Below, piece by piece: positions 1 through 6,713 of a DNA stretch of 9,495 nucleotides (position 1 is its first letter; each line of letters begins with the position of its first letter). Below the pieces are notes generated by a model. It was given only the letters and a program-made list of their open reading frames with translations. It had not been told where the DNA came from and searched no databases. A program made the translations under genes and the position numbers. Origin of the DNA: Desulfobulbaceae bacterium (GTDB lineage: Bacteria; Desulfobacterota; Desulfobulbia; Desulfobulbales; SURF-16); contig JANTFJ010000076.1 in the NCBI GenBank assembly GCA_024763495.1, positions 1-9,495 on the forward strand, written 5' to 3'.

Positions 1-297
1 CGAAGTGAGTGTCAAATTATGGTCCAATTCCCTGCTATTGCAGGCTTTACGCGTAATTATATGATTAAATTTCACGAGGTCTATACTCAATAAATATCTG
101 CATCATGATTGCAGATTCAACTGCCCCGAAGAGGCCTCTTTTTCCAAGCGGAGTCTTGGAAAAAGCGTAGAGCCTTAAATATTGCAAAGATTTACTCCCT
201 GGTGAACGGTTACTAATCTGACAAAGTCGGGTATTTTCTGGAGGGTTGCCGGTCTCCTCTTGGCCCTCCGGGCCAGATGGCAAACAGCAACTTCTTA
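1..297. other. Region downstream of the radical SAM gene; dyads, no convincing gene
   Basis: There are four dyads: CCTGC/GCAGG (31-44), ATCTGCA/TGCAGAT (96-116), an 11-bp stem CTTTTTCCAAG/CTTGGAAAAAG with a 6-base loop (138-165) overlapping the palindrome AAGAGGCCTCTT (129-140), and TGGCCC/GGGCCA (261-275). None is followed by a T-tract on the minus strand, so none is a classical intrinsic terminator for the operon. A 78-codon minus frame (65-301) begins in an ATGA overlap with the radical SAM stop, but its sequence is low in recognisable pattern and runs through the dyads. The part up to about 213 may be the end of a further repeat or insertion element. Confidence 0.4.
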
Positions 298-2844
298 TCA
301 TTCATTTAATCCCGGTTTATCGGGGTGATTCTCTATAACCTGAAGCTTCTTAACTCGAACCCTGACCGCCAGTTCATCATCAAGGCCGCAGACCGCCTTG
401 AGCAATTCAAGGGGTTTGACGCCGGCCTTACTGGTTTCACTCTTCATGGTCAATTTTATCTTACCGACCGGGCTAAGGGCCAGCTCAACAACCTGGGGAC
501 GGCAATCAATCCGCCGTGCTTTTTTCTTGCGAAATACTGTGACAACAAATTCTTTAACGCTCATAAAGTCAGCTATAACTTGCGGGTTAACCGCTGTCGG
601 CAGGCTCATCTCATAGCAGGATGTAATTCGGGAGGCAATATGACGGGACAGTGCTTTTTCAATGCCGAGCACCTTGATTCCCAGGGGCAGCAATCTGTTA
701 ATATCGCTTACAAGTAAGCCGGGATCAGCCAGGCGACTGTTTAATTCCATAACCAGGTATTCGGCCAGGCTTTCCGTACCAAGAGGCAAAGCCGGACTAA
801 AGGACACCCTGGGACTGGGATTAAATCCTTTGGAAAAATTAAGGTCAATCTCCAGACGACGAAAAACCCGGAAAAACATCTGGATCAGTTCAAGGTGGCT
901 TAAAAAACGGCCCCGATCCAGGCGGGAATAATTAAGCCGATAAAAAAAACGGTCCGAAGACGACGATTGATCAACCTGCTTCACAGCATCTGTTTTTCTG
1001 TCTTCAGGCAAATCATCCGGAGAAAAAATAATGGGTTTAACTATCTTAAAATCACACAGGCCACATTTCTGGCAGCCATGCACCCGACAATCCGGAGTAT
1101 ATTCCTGCCTAAGCCCTTTTTCATATTCCTGCTGAAAAAATTCCGGTTTTACTCCCGCATCAAGATGCTGCCAGGGTAAAATTTCATCAAAGTCCCGGCG
1201 GCGTAGATAGCTGTCAAGATCTATCCCCTCCTCTGCTCCGGCCTCCTGCCATTTATCCAGCCGAAAATGCTCTGACCAGCCGTCAAGGCAGGCACCAGAT
1301 TGCCAGGCCCTGACAATAACGGCAGATAATCGCCGGTCTCCCCTGGACATTACCCCTTCCAGATAACTCTGGCGGGGATCAGACCACCTGAGCCGTAACC
1401 CTTTATCAGCAAGTTTCTCTTTTAAAAAATCAATTCGGGCAAAACTATCGTCAATTCCCAGCTGTTCATGCCACTGAAAAGGGGTGTGGGGCTTAGGGAC
1501 AAAAGTTCCGGCGCTGACCGTAATCTTCCGGCCTCCTCCTTTACCCATCCTCAAGGCCTTATATGCCAGTTCCGGGATTGCAGCCAGGTCATCCTGTGTT
1601 TCCGTCGGCAGGCCAAACATAAAATAAAACTTTATCAGTTTCCAGCCCAGGGCAAAGGCATTCTCACAGGTAGCCATCAGGTCTTCTTCGGTAATCCCCT
1701 TGTTAATCACCTGACGCAAGCGGTCGGTTCCCGCCTCTGGAGCTACGGTAAAACCACTCTTCCGTACCCTTTTGATCTGTTCCATTATCTTCGGGGTAAG
1801 GGTACCGACCCGCATGGAGGGCATGGAAACCGAAACCTGCTGCCTGACAAAATAGTCCATCAGTCGAACCAACAGCCCGGACAGGCAGGAATAATCCCCG
1901 GTGGAGAGAGAGAGCAGGGCCATTTCTTCAAAGCCGCTCTGCTCAATGCCGCTTACCGCCCGCTCAAAAATCCACTCAGGTGAACGTTCCCGGACAGGCC
2001 GATAAATGATTCCGGCCTGACAGAAACGACAGCCCCTGGTACATCCCCTGGCAATCTCTATTCCCAGGCGGTCGTGAACAATCCTGTTAAGGGGAGTTAT
2101 GGGCGGATCAAGGGCTGTAAATTTATTAAGATCAGGCAAGACGCGGCGACGAACCCGGGGATGGCCTGTTTCCATTCCCGCAAACTGACCACTGCCGTCA
2201 TAGCGGGGCTTAAAAAGCGAAGGGACATAAACCCCGGCAACTTTACTTAAACAGGCGAGCAGTTCATTCCTGCTAAGCCCCTCCCGCCTGCCTCTGCCGA
2301 CCAGATCAGCAATTTCCAGGACAGCGTCTTCCCCGTCTCCGAGCAGGATGGCATCGAAAAAATCAGCCACCGGCTCCGGATGGAAGGCGCAAGGGCCGCC
2401 GCCAATGACCAGGGGATCGGCTTCATCCCGCTCAGCCGCGTAGAAAGCAAGTCCAGCCAGCTCAAGCAGGGTTAAAATATTTGTGTAACAAAGTTCATAG
2501 GGCAGGGTTATGCCGAAGATATCAAAATCCCTGGCCGGATGGCGGGATTCCAGTGAACAAAGCGATATATTCTCCCGGCGAAGATAATCGACAAAATCAG
2601 TATCCGGCGTGTAAACGCGTTCAGCCAGGAGATCAGAACGGTTATTGATAATATGATACAGAATCTGCAGGCCCTGATGGGACATACCGATCTCGTAAAG
2701 ATCAGGGAAAGCCAGGAGCCACCGCACTCCGGCCCCGGCCCAGTCTTTATGTACCGCGTTAAATTCATTACCGGTATAACGGCTCGGCTTTCTAACCCGA
2801 GCCAGGAAATCATCGGCCTCAGCACTTGAAACAGTGTCGCTCAT
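298..2844 (-). CDS. B12-binding/radical SAM protein fused to a DUF2344 domain (TIGR03960 + TIGR03936 type)
   Basis: This 848-aa protein has three visible parts. Residues about 40-180 look like a degenerate cobalamin-binding Rossmann domain (GITLPYELCYTNIL, then VIGGGPCAFHPEP and LLGDGEDAV). Residues about 255-500 form a radical SAM core with the 4Fe-4S motif C268-x3-C272-x2-C275 (RGCTRGCRFCQAG). A linker carries a second cysteine cluster, C586-x4-C591-x2-C594-x2-C597, which may bind another metal centre. The C-terminal 215 residues (from FFYRLNYSRLDRGRFLSHLE) match the DUF2344 domain, which in many bacteria is fused to or encoded beside this radical SAM family. The length is normal for the fused form. 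The substrate is not established; the family is usually annotated without a reaction. The ATG overlaps the TGA of the LolB-like gene (ATGA, 2841-2844), so it is the last clear gene of the TPR-LolB operon and probably translationally coupled. No truncation or frameshift is seen. Confidence 0.93.
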   Translation of the reverse strand: MSDTVSSAEADDFLARVRKPSRYTGNEFNAVHKDWAGAGVRWLLAFPDLYEIGMSHQGLQILYHIINNRSDLLAERVYTPDTDFVDYLRRENISLCSLESRHPARDFDIFGITLPYELCYTNILTLLELAGLAFYAAERDEADPLVIGGGPCAFHPEPVADFFDAILLGDGEDAVLEIADLVGRGRREGLSRNELLACLSKVAGVYVPSLFKPRYDGSGQFAGMETGHPRVRRRVLPDLNKFTALDPPITPLNRIVHDRLGIEIARGCTRGCRFCQAGIIYRPVRERSPEWIFERAVSGIEQSGFEEMALLSLSTGDYSCLSGLLVRLMDYFVRQQVSVSMPSMRVGTLTPKIMEQIKRVRKSGFTVAPEAGTDRLRQVINKGITEEDLMATCENAFALGWKLIKFYFMFGLPTETQDDLAAIPELAYKALRMGKGGGRKITVSAGTFVPKPHTPFQWHEQLGIDDSFARIDFLKEKLADKGLRLRWSDPRQSYLEGVMSRGDRRLSAVIVRAWQSGACLDGWSEHFRLDKWQEAGAEEGIDLDSYLRRRDFDEILPWQHLDAGVKPEFFQQEYEKGLRQEYTPDCRVHGCQKCGLCDFKIVKPIIFSPDDLPEDRKTDAVKQVDQSSSSDRFFYRLNYSRLDRGRFLSHLELIQMFFRVFRRLEIDLNFSKGFNPSPRVSFSPALPLGTESLAEYLVMELNSRLADPGLLVSDINRLLPLGIKVLGIEKALSRHIASRITSCYEMSLPTAVNPQVIADFMSVKEFVVTVFRKKKARRIDCRPQVVELALSPVGKIKLTMKSETSKAGVKPLELLKAVCGLDDELAVRVRVKKLQVIENHPDKPGLNE

Positions 2845-3629
2845 GGTACCATCACCCGGCTGAATCCTGCCGGCAGATGACAGGAAAATTCTTCAGGCCC
2901 GAGAGCGACATTATCAAGCCAGCCTGTCAACTTAATCTCCATTGAACTGTTGTGGGCAGGAGATTCAATCGTAATACTGCCCGGCAGAGGACATGGGGCG
3001 GAAGTGTAAGCGTCATAAAGAACATTCATAACAATCTCATTATTCTTATCCATTATCAGGCGGCGTCGGATAACACCAGCCTGATCATCAAACAAAACCA
3101 GGCTTTCCTGACTGCCTTTACCGGCAAGCAATCTCAACCAATACCCCTGTTCCTGCCGCCCCCGGCTGACAGTCAAAATCTTAACAACCCCGGGAGCAAG
3201 ACGACCGACAAGCCAGGAAAAGACAAAACCGGGCTGAAAACCATCCGGGGCGTATCCGGTAAATGTCCTGCCATGGACATTACCCTGATATGCCTTTGCC
3301 TGCGGCACTACCAGGTAATGAAAATATTCGCCGTCACTCAGCAGGACGACAAGGGGCTGACCCAGGGGGTTAATTCCGACAAACTTCAGGTAGGAAGGCG
3401 ACATGGCCTGGAGGTAACCATTAACCACGCCATGATAAAAAAATGAATTAAATTCAATATCGGCCTCAGCATCAACTGAGCAGTCACACTGGCGCCAGGC
3501 CCCGACCATGGCCTTAAAACTTTCTACCACATCGCCGGTTTCCGCAGGATCAATTTCAACAGTTGCCGGCAGGGTTGTACAACCGTTTATTATCAACAGC
3601 AGAAGCAGAATGCCGCTAATTTTTTTCAC
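2841..3629 (-). CDS. LolB-like / DUF4292-like outer-membrane lipoprotein
   Basis: The product is a 262-aa predicted lipoprotein. It starts with a short basic n-region (KKISG), then a run of Leu/Ile, then a lipobox INGC with the acylated Cys at residue 17; the +2 residue is Thr, which does not suggest inner-membrane retention. The remainder is beta-rich (YLKFVGINPLGQPLVVLLSDGEYFHYLV), with the general look of the LolB/LolA half-barrel fold or DUF4292, although LolB-specific residues could not be checked. A role in lipoprotein delivery or outer-membrane assembly is inferred. I chose GTG at 3627-3629 over the longer TTG at 3636-3638 because a GAGA lies about 10 nt upstream of the GTG but abuts the TTG. 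The start lies inside the last codons of the TPR gene (14-bp overlap), and the stop overlaps the radical SAM start, so the three genes are packed as one operon. The LolB assignment is moderate; lipoprotein status is strong. Confidence 0.82.
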   Translation of the reverse strand: MKKISGILLLLLIINGCTTLPATVEIDPAETGDVVESFKAMVGAWRQCDCSVDAEADIEFNSFFYHGVVNGYLQAMSPSYLKFVGINPLGQPLVVLLSDGEYFHYLVVPQAKAYQGNVHGRTFTGYAPDGFQPGFVFSWLVGRLAPGVVKILTVSRGRQEQGYWLRLLAGKGSQESLVLFDDQAGVIRRRLIMDKNNEIVMNVLYDAYTSAPCPLPGSITIESPAHNSSMEIKLTGWLDNVALGPEEFSCHLPAGFSRVMVP

Positions 3630-5493
3630 GATTGACAATCTCGGTTATTTTCTTTTTAACTCTTTTTTTGTCAGTCTCACTCTGGCTGTGAATAATTGAC
3701 TGGGTATATGCCTGCAGGGCCTTCTGCTGATCGCCAAAATTGACATAGGCATCGCCTAAATGCTCATTAATCGTAGGATCACTACCCTGCAGAGCGACAG
3801 CCTGCTTTAACTCCCGGACGGCCAGATCATATTTCTTCATCTTATAATAAACCCAGCCCAGGCTGTCTCGAATATAACCGTCATCCGGTTTAAGCTCTAC
3901 CGCCTTTTTAATATATTCAAGGGCCTTATCCAGATTAACCCCCCTATCAGCCCAGGTATATCCGACATAGTTAAGAGCAGAAGGATCGTCAGGGAATAAC
4001 TTGATAATCCTTTCCATCCGGCTCAAAGCACCGTCAATATCACCTATCCGGTCAAGAAACAGGCCATATTCGAATAACACCCTGTTGTTATCAGGAAAAG
4101 CAAGACAGGCTTGCTCAAAAATATTCCCGGCTTCGGCAACCCGGTTATCTCGACGATACATGCTCGCGAGAATAAAATAAAATTCTACTCTTCTTGTCTC
4201 GTTATTATTGATCATTTCAAGCAATAATTTTTCTGCTCCGTCCCGATCTTCCTCCTGCATCATTCTGACCTGTAAAATCACGCTGTCAGTAAAAATTTCC
4301 GAGTCAGGAGTGACCTGCTTCAAGAGCTTACGGGCTTCATCTTTCTGATTATTATCAAAATAAGCCAGGGCAAGCAGGGTACGAATTTCTTCCGGGCAGT
4401 TATCATCTTTCAACATCTGCTTAAAATGTTCGATGGCTTCCTTTATTTTTCCCTGATCAAGCAAAATACGACCAATGGTCAAATCAAGCGCCTGATGATT
4501 AAGCCGGACATCACGCAAAGCCCTGAGCTGGGCCAGGGACTCATCAACTTTTTTCTGCCGCAGATAAAGACGAGCCAGCTGTTCCATGGCCATTTCATCA
4601 GCAGGATCATTTTCCAGAATGCGGAGATAAACTTCTTCAGCATCATCAATCCGCTGCCGGCTTGTGTAAAAACGGGCCAGTTCAAAGGCCAGCTGATTCG
4701 ACCAGTTCAACTCCAGAGCCTTCTCATAAGCGGCAAATGATTTATCAAAAAATCGTAATTCGTGATAAAGTTTAGCCAGATATGTATACCCCATAAAGGA
4801 GTCATTTTTAAGCTTGACCAGTTTTTCCAGAACCTCAATGGCCTGGGAATATTTACGCTGCCGGGCGTAGAGCGAACCAAGCATCAACAGAGTATGCTGA
4901 TCATCAGGTTCAATTTCGAGAATTTTCAGATAAGTTTTGATCGCTGCAGGATAATTATCCATGGCCCCGTAAAGTCCAGCCAGTAATGAACGATAATTTA
5001 TGTCATCGGGATTACGGGAAATAATTTTTTCCAGCTCAGCCACGGCCTGTTCTTTTCTGCCGATATTCATCAGTAGCATGGCCAGCTTTACAGCAACCGT
5101 ATCAGCCCTTGGATCACAGACCATTGCCTTTTCATAGGCCTCCCTGGCTGTGCTGTATTCACCATTCAACTCAGCGGTCTGTCCCCATAAAAAATAAAAA
5201 TAGGAACAGGCAGTATCAACTGTTTCAAGATATGGCTCAGCTTCCGGCACGGGAGATGTTTCAGTTGACCGTAAGGCACAAGCTGAACAACTTACCAGGA
5301 GATAACAAAGCAAAACAATTATTTTATTGTAAGCGCTCCATGAACACCACCCCGTATGAGCTTCATCCATGTGATATACCGATGTATTATCGCGGGGCGT
5401 GAAGCATTCACATAGCAGTGCCCCTGAATCCCTTACGGTTATAGGGCTGTCGCCGTCCGGGTGTACTTTATTGAGCGTTATTATTTTATTCAT
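3616..5493 (-). CDS. TPR-repeat lipoprotein with an in-frame insertion in its signal peptide
   Basis: The product is 625 aa from ATG 5491-5493. From about residue 93 to near the end it consists of roughly fifteen 34-residue TPR-like helical hairpins (for example YSTAREAYEKAMVCDP and LDKALEYIKKAVELKPDD), so it is a protein-protein scaffold, probably periplasmic and lipid-anchored. The lipoprotein signal (VLLCYLLVSC, Cys69 from this start) does not sit at the N-terminus. It follows 54 extra residues encoded by a small insertion flanked by 11-bp direct repeats (see 5329-5479). Without the insert the start would read MNKIIVLLCYLLVSCSAC, an ideal signal, which is why I choose this ATG as the ancestral start. 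In the present allele, ATG 5368-5370 inside the insert would give a shorter leader (MDEAHTGWCSWSAYNKII...), but with an acidic n-region and no clear Shine-Dalgarno. It heads the operon with the LolB-like and radical SAM genes. Function beyond a TPR scaffold is unknown. Confidence 0.88.
   Translation of the reverse strand: MNKIITLNKVHPDGDSPITVRDSGALLCECFTPRDNTSVYHMDEAHTGWCSWSAYNKIIVLLCYLLVSCSACALRSTETSPVPEAEPYLETVDTACSYFYFLWGQTAELNGEYSTAREAYEKAMVCDPRADTVAVKLAMLLMNIGRKEQAVAELEKIISRNPDDINYRSLLAGLYGAMDNYPAAIKTYLKILEIEPDDQHTLLMLGSLYARQRKYSQAIEVLEKLVKLKNDSFMGYTYLAKLYHELRFFDKSFAAYEKALELNWSNQLAFELARFYTSRQRIDDAEEVYLRILENDPADEMAMEQLARLYLRQKKVDESLAQLRALRDVRLNHQALDLTIGRILLDQGKIKEAIEHFKQMLKDDNCPEEIRTLLALAYFDNNQKDEARKLLKQVTPDSEIFTDSVILQVRMMQEEDRDGAEKLLLEMINNNETRRVEFYFILASMYRRDNRVAEAGNIFEQACLAFPDNNRVLFEYGLFLDRIGDIDGALSRMERIIKLFPDDPSALNYVGYTWADRGVNLDKALEYIKKAVELKPDDGYIRDSLGWVYYKMKKYDLAVRELKQAVALQGSDPTINEHLGDAYVNFGDQQKALQAYTQSIIHSQSETDKKRVKKKITEIVNREKN
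5318..5328. repeat. Direct repeat copy 1 flanking the signal-sequence insertion
   Basis: This is ATTATTTTATT, identical to 5480-5490 and read as a target-site duplication. On the coding strand it lies within AATAAAATAAT, codons for N-K-I-I. Confidence 0.75.
5329..5479. mobile_element. Small MITE-like insertion inside the TPR lipoprotein signal sequence
   Basis: A 151-bp segment lies between two identical 11-bp copies of ATTATTTTATT (5318-5328 and 5480-5490). Its ends are imperfect inverted repeats: the plus-strand left end begins GTAAGCGCTCCATGAACACC, and the reverse complement of the right end begins AACGCTCAATAAAGTACACC (about 16 of 23 positions match from the CGCTC block). The GTAAGCG start resembles IS66-family termini, and IS66 duplicates 8 bp, so the true boundary could be 2-3 bp further into the repeat; the family link is an inference. 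Insert plus one repeat copy is 162 bp, exactly 54 codons, and it has no stop in the TPR reading frame. It encodes no transposase, so it would have to be mobilised in trans. Confidence 0.8.
5480..5490. repeat. Direct repeat copy 2 flanking the signal-sequence insertion
   Basis: This is the second ATTATTTTATT copy, directly after the start codon of the TPR gene on the coding strand. Part of the 11-bp match may be chance, because the site is AT-rich; the true duplication may be 8-9 bp. Confidence 0.75.
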
Positions 5494-5527
5494 TGAATAA
5501 TTCAAAATATAATTCATAATCCGGAGT

Positions 5528-5556
5528 ACAATATAGCCCCTGCAATCATTAGTCAA
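5528..5556 (-). promoter_or_regulatory. Sigma70-like promoter for the TPR-LolB-radical SAM operon
   Basis: On the minus strand there is TTGACT (5551-5556), a 17-bp spacer, then TATTGT (5528-5533); an overlapping TATATT (5530-5535) gives a 15-bp spacer. Transcription would begin near 5521 and leave a leader of about 30 nt before ATG 5493. The -35 box is separated by only 7 bp, the direct repeat ACCAAGA, from the end of the large foldback element at 5564, so all sequence further upstream has been displaced by that element. Confidence 0.55.
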
Positions 5557-5563
5557 ACCAAGA
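5557..5563. repeat. Direct repeat (ACCAAGA) at the left of the outer foldback element
   Basis: Seven bases, ACCAAGA, are repeated at 6097-6103, immediately outside the two related ends of the outer element. I read this as a target-site duplication. Confidence 0.65.
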
Positions 5564-5619
5564 TGTAACTACTCACGGGGACAGGCACCTGATATTCGCT
5601 AACCACCTTAGTACTCGCT

Positions 5620-5641
5620 CGGAGTCGGAGTTTATGCCCTG
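5620..5641 (+). repeat. Left arm of a perfect 22-bp inverted repeat in the outer element
   Basis: It begins CGGAGTCGGAG and ends ATGCCCTG. Its exact reverse complement is at 5892-5913, 250 bp away, and forms the base of the element's long hairpin. Confidence 0.85.
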
Positions 5642-5891
5642 CCTTTCGCCGAATATTTTCGCGATCAGACTGGCGCAGCATACTACTGTCCGAGAATGCC
5701 CTTATTCCCCAACTCTGTGTTATTTTGAAAAAATAATGCTTGCAATATCAGCTACATGGCTGTGCTTATATTTTCAAAATGCCTCGGAGTCTGGCGCTTA
5801 CCTGATTTGAGAAAAAATGACTATTCTCGGACAACCTCCTGGTGCTATGCAAGACAGGCTGGTCGCGGGAAGAGGTAAGCACCCTGAAAGA

Positions 5892-5913
5892 CAGGGCATA
5901 AACTCCGACTCCG
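5892..5913 (-). repeat. Right arm of the perfect 22-bp inverted repeat
   Basis: It begins CAGGGCATAAAC and ends GACTCCG, the exact reverse complement of 5620-5641. The nested element inserted at its outer end; the final G (5913) is shared with the first base of that element. Confidence 0.85.
5907..5912. repeat. Direct repeat (GACTCC) left of the nested element
   Basis: Six bases, GACTCC, are repeated at 6067-6072 directly outside the 13-bp terminal inverted repeats of the nested element. I read this as a target-site duplication. Confidence 0.65.
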
Positions 5914-6066
5914 GTAAATATTCGGGTTGGGTAAAAGCTACCCTTCTCTACCCCTTTAAATGTTCGGCCAGTGCCCCAGATTTGTTCGTTTGGGCATGTT
6001 CACTATAGTATACTATGTGAATCATGCCTAAACGGGCGAAGGTGGGGTGCTAGCCGAATATTTACC
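5913..6066. mobile_element. Nested 154-bp foldback element (copy A)
   Basis: It is bounded by perfect 13-bp inverted repeats: GGTAAATATTCGG at 5913-5925 and CCGAATATTTACC at 6054-6066, flanked by GACTCC direct repeats. The right 112 bp (5955-6066) form an imperfect palindrome centred on the perfect 12-mer ATAGTATACTAT (6005-6016); the left 42 bp are an extension with a small GGGTA/TACCC hairpin. It has no coding capacity. A second copy, about 94% identical over 136 bp, is inverted at 9360-9495. It lies inside the outer element and so arrived after it. Confidence 0.78.
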
Positions 6067-6072
6067 GACTCC
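6067..6072. repeat. Direct repeat (GACTCC) right of the nested element
   Basis: This matches 5907-5912. Removing one copy plus 5913-6066 rejoins the outer element's arm into a sequence that pairs with its left arm. Confidence 0.65.
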
Positions 6073-6096
6073 GTTCGGTGCCCTGTGAGCAGTTAT

Positions 6097-6103
6097 ACCA
6101 AGA
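6097..6103. repeat. Direct repeat (ACCAAGA) at the right of the outer foldback element
   Basis: This is the second copy of ACCAAGA (5557-5563). It lies about 50 bp downstream of the stop of the kinase-like gene. Confidence 0.65.
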
Positions 6104-6152
6104 CAATTGTAAACGGTTCAGGACAAAGAAGCAAAGAAAAGCGGTAAAATAA

Positions 6153-6713
6153 TCAGGCTCGGAGAACTTGCCTGGTTCGCTCGGCAAGCTCCAGAATGTT
6201 TCGTGGAATGATTCGAACCGGGCAATGCAGCCGTTCATCGGCACACAAACCGAGGATAAGAATATTAAGATGTTCTATATAACCTTTATTGAGCCTGGCC
6301 TTTCCTTCCTCAGCAACCAGAGGAATAGCAGGCTGGATAACAACAAGACGATTAAATATCTCGTTGGTTACCCTGAAACAGAAGTCGAGATATTTTTCCA
6401 GTTCAAAAAAATCAACCTCGGTATTACCCTGGATGTCACCTAAGGTATAGGCCATCATGTCAATCGGCGTCCGATCGGTAACAAAAGGGTTGTTCTCCCC
6501 CTGCCAGACCTTGAGGGCGGCGGCGACAATTTTGTGTTGAATCCACAATCTGTCGCGAAAATCCATTTTCGCGGCAGGATCAAGATTATAGGCGGCAAAA
6601 ACTTCACTGGTTGTGGTTTTGACCAGAGAAATCCCCTGGGTTGCGGCAACATCAGCTGCCAGGGTAGTTTTGCCGGTGCGGTGACTGCCGCATAATCCTG
6701 TTCCAAGCCTCAT
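6153..6713 (-). CDS. P-loop nucleotide-kinase-like ATPase (AAA_28/NadR-kinase-like)
   Basis: The product is a 186-aa single-domain P-loop protein. The Walker A motif is at the very N-terminus (G9-SHRTGKTT-17), as in small nucleoside, nucleotide and NadR-type kinases. The motif VTDRTPIDMMAY (about 78-89) is placed like the catalytic DR/Walker B segment of deoxynucleoside-kinase-like proteins. EEGKARLNKGYIEHLN (about 135-150) could be the lid and following helix. There is no membrane segment or DNA-binding domain. The substrate is not recognisable. The start ATG shares one base with the pdxA stop (TAATG, 6711-6715), so it is probably co-translated with pdxA, which makes a small-molecule phosphorylation role plausible but unproven. 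No intrinsic terminator is visible after the stop; the foldback element begins about 50 bp downstream. Confidence is high for a gene and for the P-loop class, low for the substrate. Confidence 0.85.
   Translation of the reverse strand: MRLGTGLCGSHRTGKTTLAADVAATQGISLVKTTTSEVFAAYNLDPAAKMDFRDRLWIQHKIVAAALKVWQGENNPFVTDRTPIDMMAYTLGDIQGNTEVDFFELEKYLDFCFRVTNEIFNRLVVIQPAIPLVAEEGKARLNKGYIEHLNILILGLCADERLHCPVRIIPRNILELAERTRQVLRA

Larger units (their letters stand above)
5564..6096. mobile_element. Outer 533-bp foldback element (MITE-like) carrying a nested insertion
   Basis: The left end reads TGTAACTACTCACGGGGACA and the reverse complement of the right end reads ATAACTGCTCACAGGGCACC, so the ends share TAACTRCTCAC and then GGCACC. 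The element lies between 7-bp repeats ACCAAGA. Inside, a perfect 22-bp inverted repeat pairs 5620-5641 with 5892-5913. Weaker pairing continues inward (TGTCCGAGAAT near 5697 with the complement near 5825, and AT-rich arms around 5734 and 5771), so most of the element can fold into one long imperfect hairpin. No open reading frame of transposase character is present. The left arm carries about 30 bp near 5590-5619 that the right arm lacks. A 154-bp second element (5913-6066) interrupts the right arm. It fills the gap between the kinase-like gene and the TPR promoter. Confidence 0.7.

Noticed and set aside
138..165. The 11-bp stem-loop as an intrinsic terminator for the three-gene operon.
   Set aside because: On the minus strand the stem is followed by a GC-containing sequence, not a T-run, and it is over 130 bp past the stop codon.
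65..301. A 78-codon minus-strand frame that starts in an ATGA overlap with the radical SAM stop.
   Set aside because: The coupling is attractive, but the product has no recognisable domain, runs through several DNA dyads and has no Shine-Dalgarno of its own. The resemblance of its last residues (IFIEYRPREI) to the N-terminal region of RNase E/G proteins is too short to use.
5494..5556. Longer starts for the TPR gene (TTG 5556, ATG 5517).
   Set aside because: They overlap the likely promoter, and the ATG at 5493 directly precedes the interrupted signal-peptide codons that reconstruct a perfect lipoprotein signal.
5817..6008. Plus-strand frame of 63 codons within the foldback elements.
   Set aside because: It spans the junction between the outer and nested elements, so it cannot be an ancestral gene, and the composition is that of the repeats.
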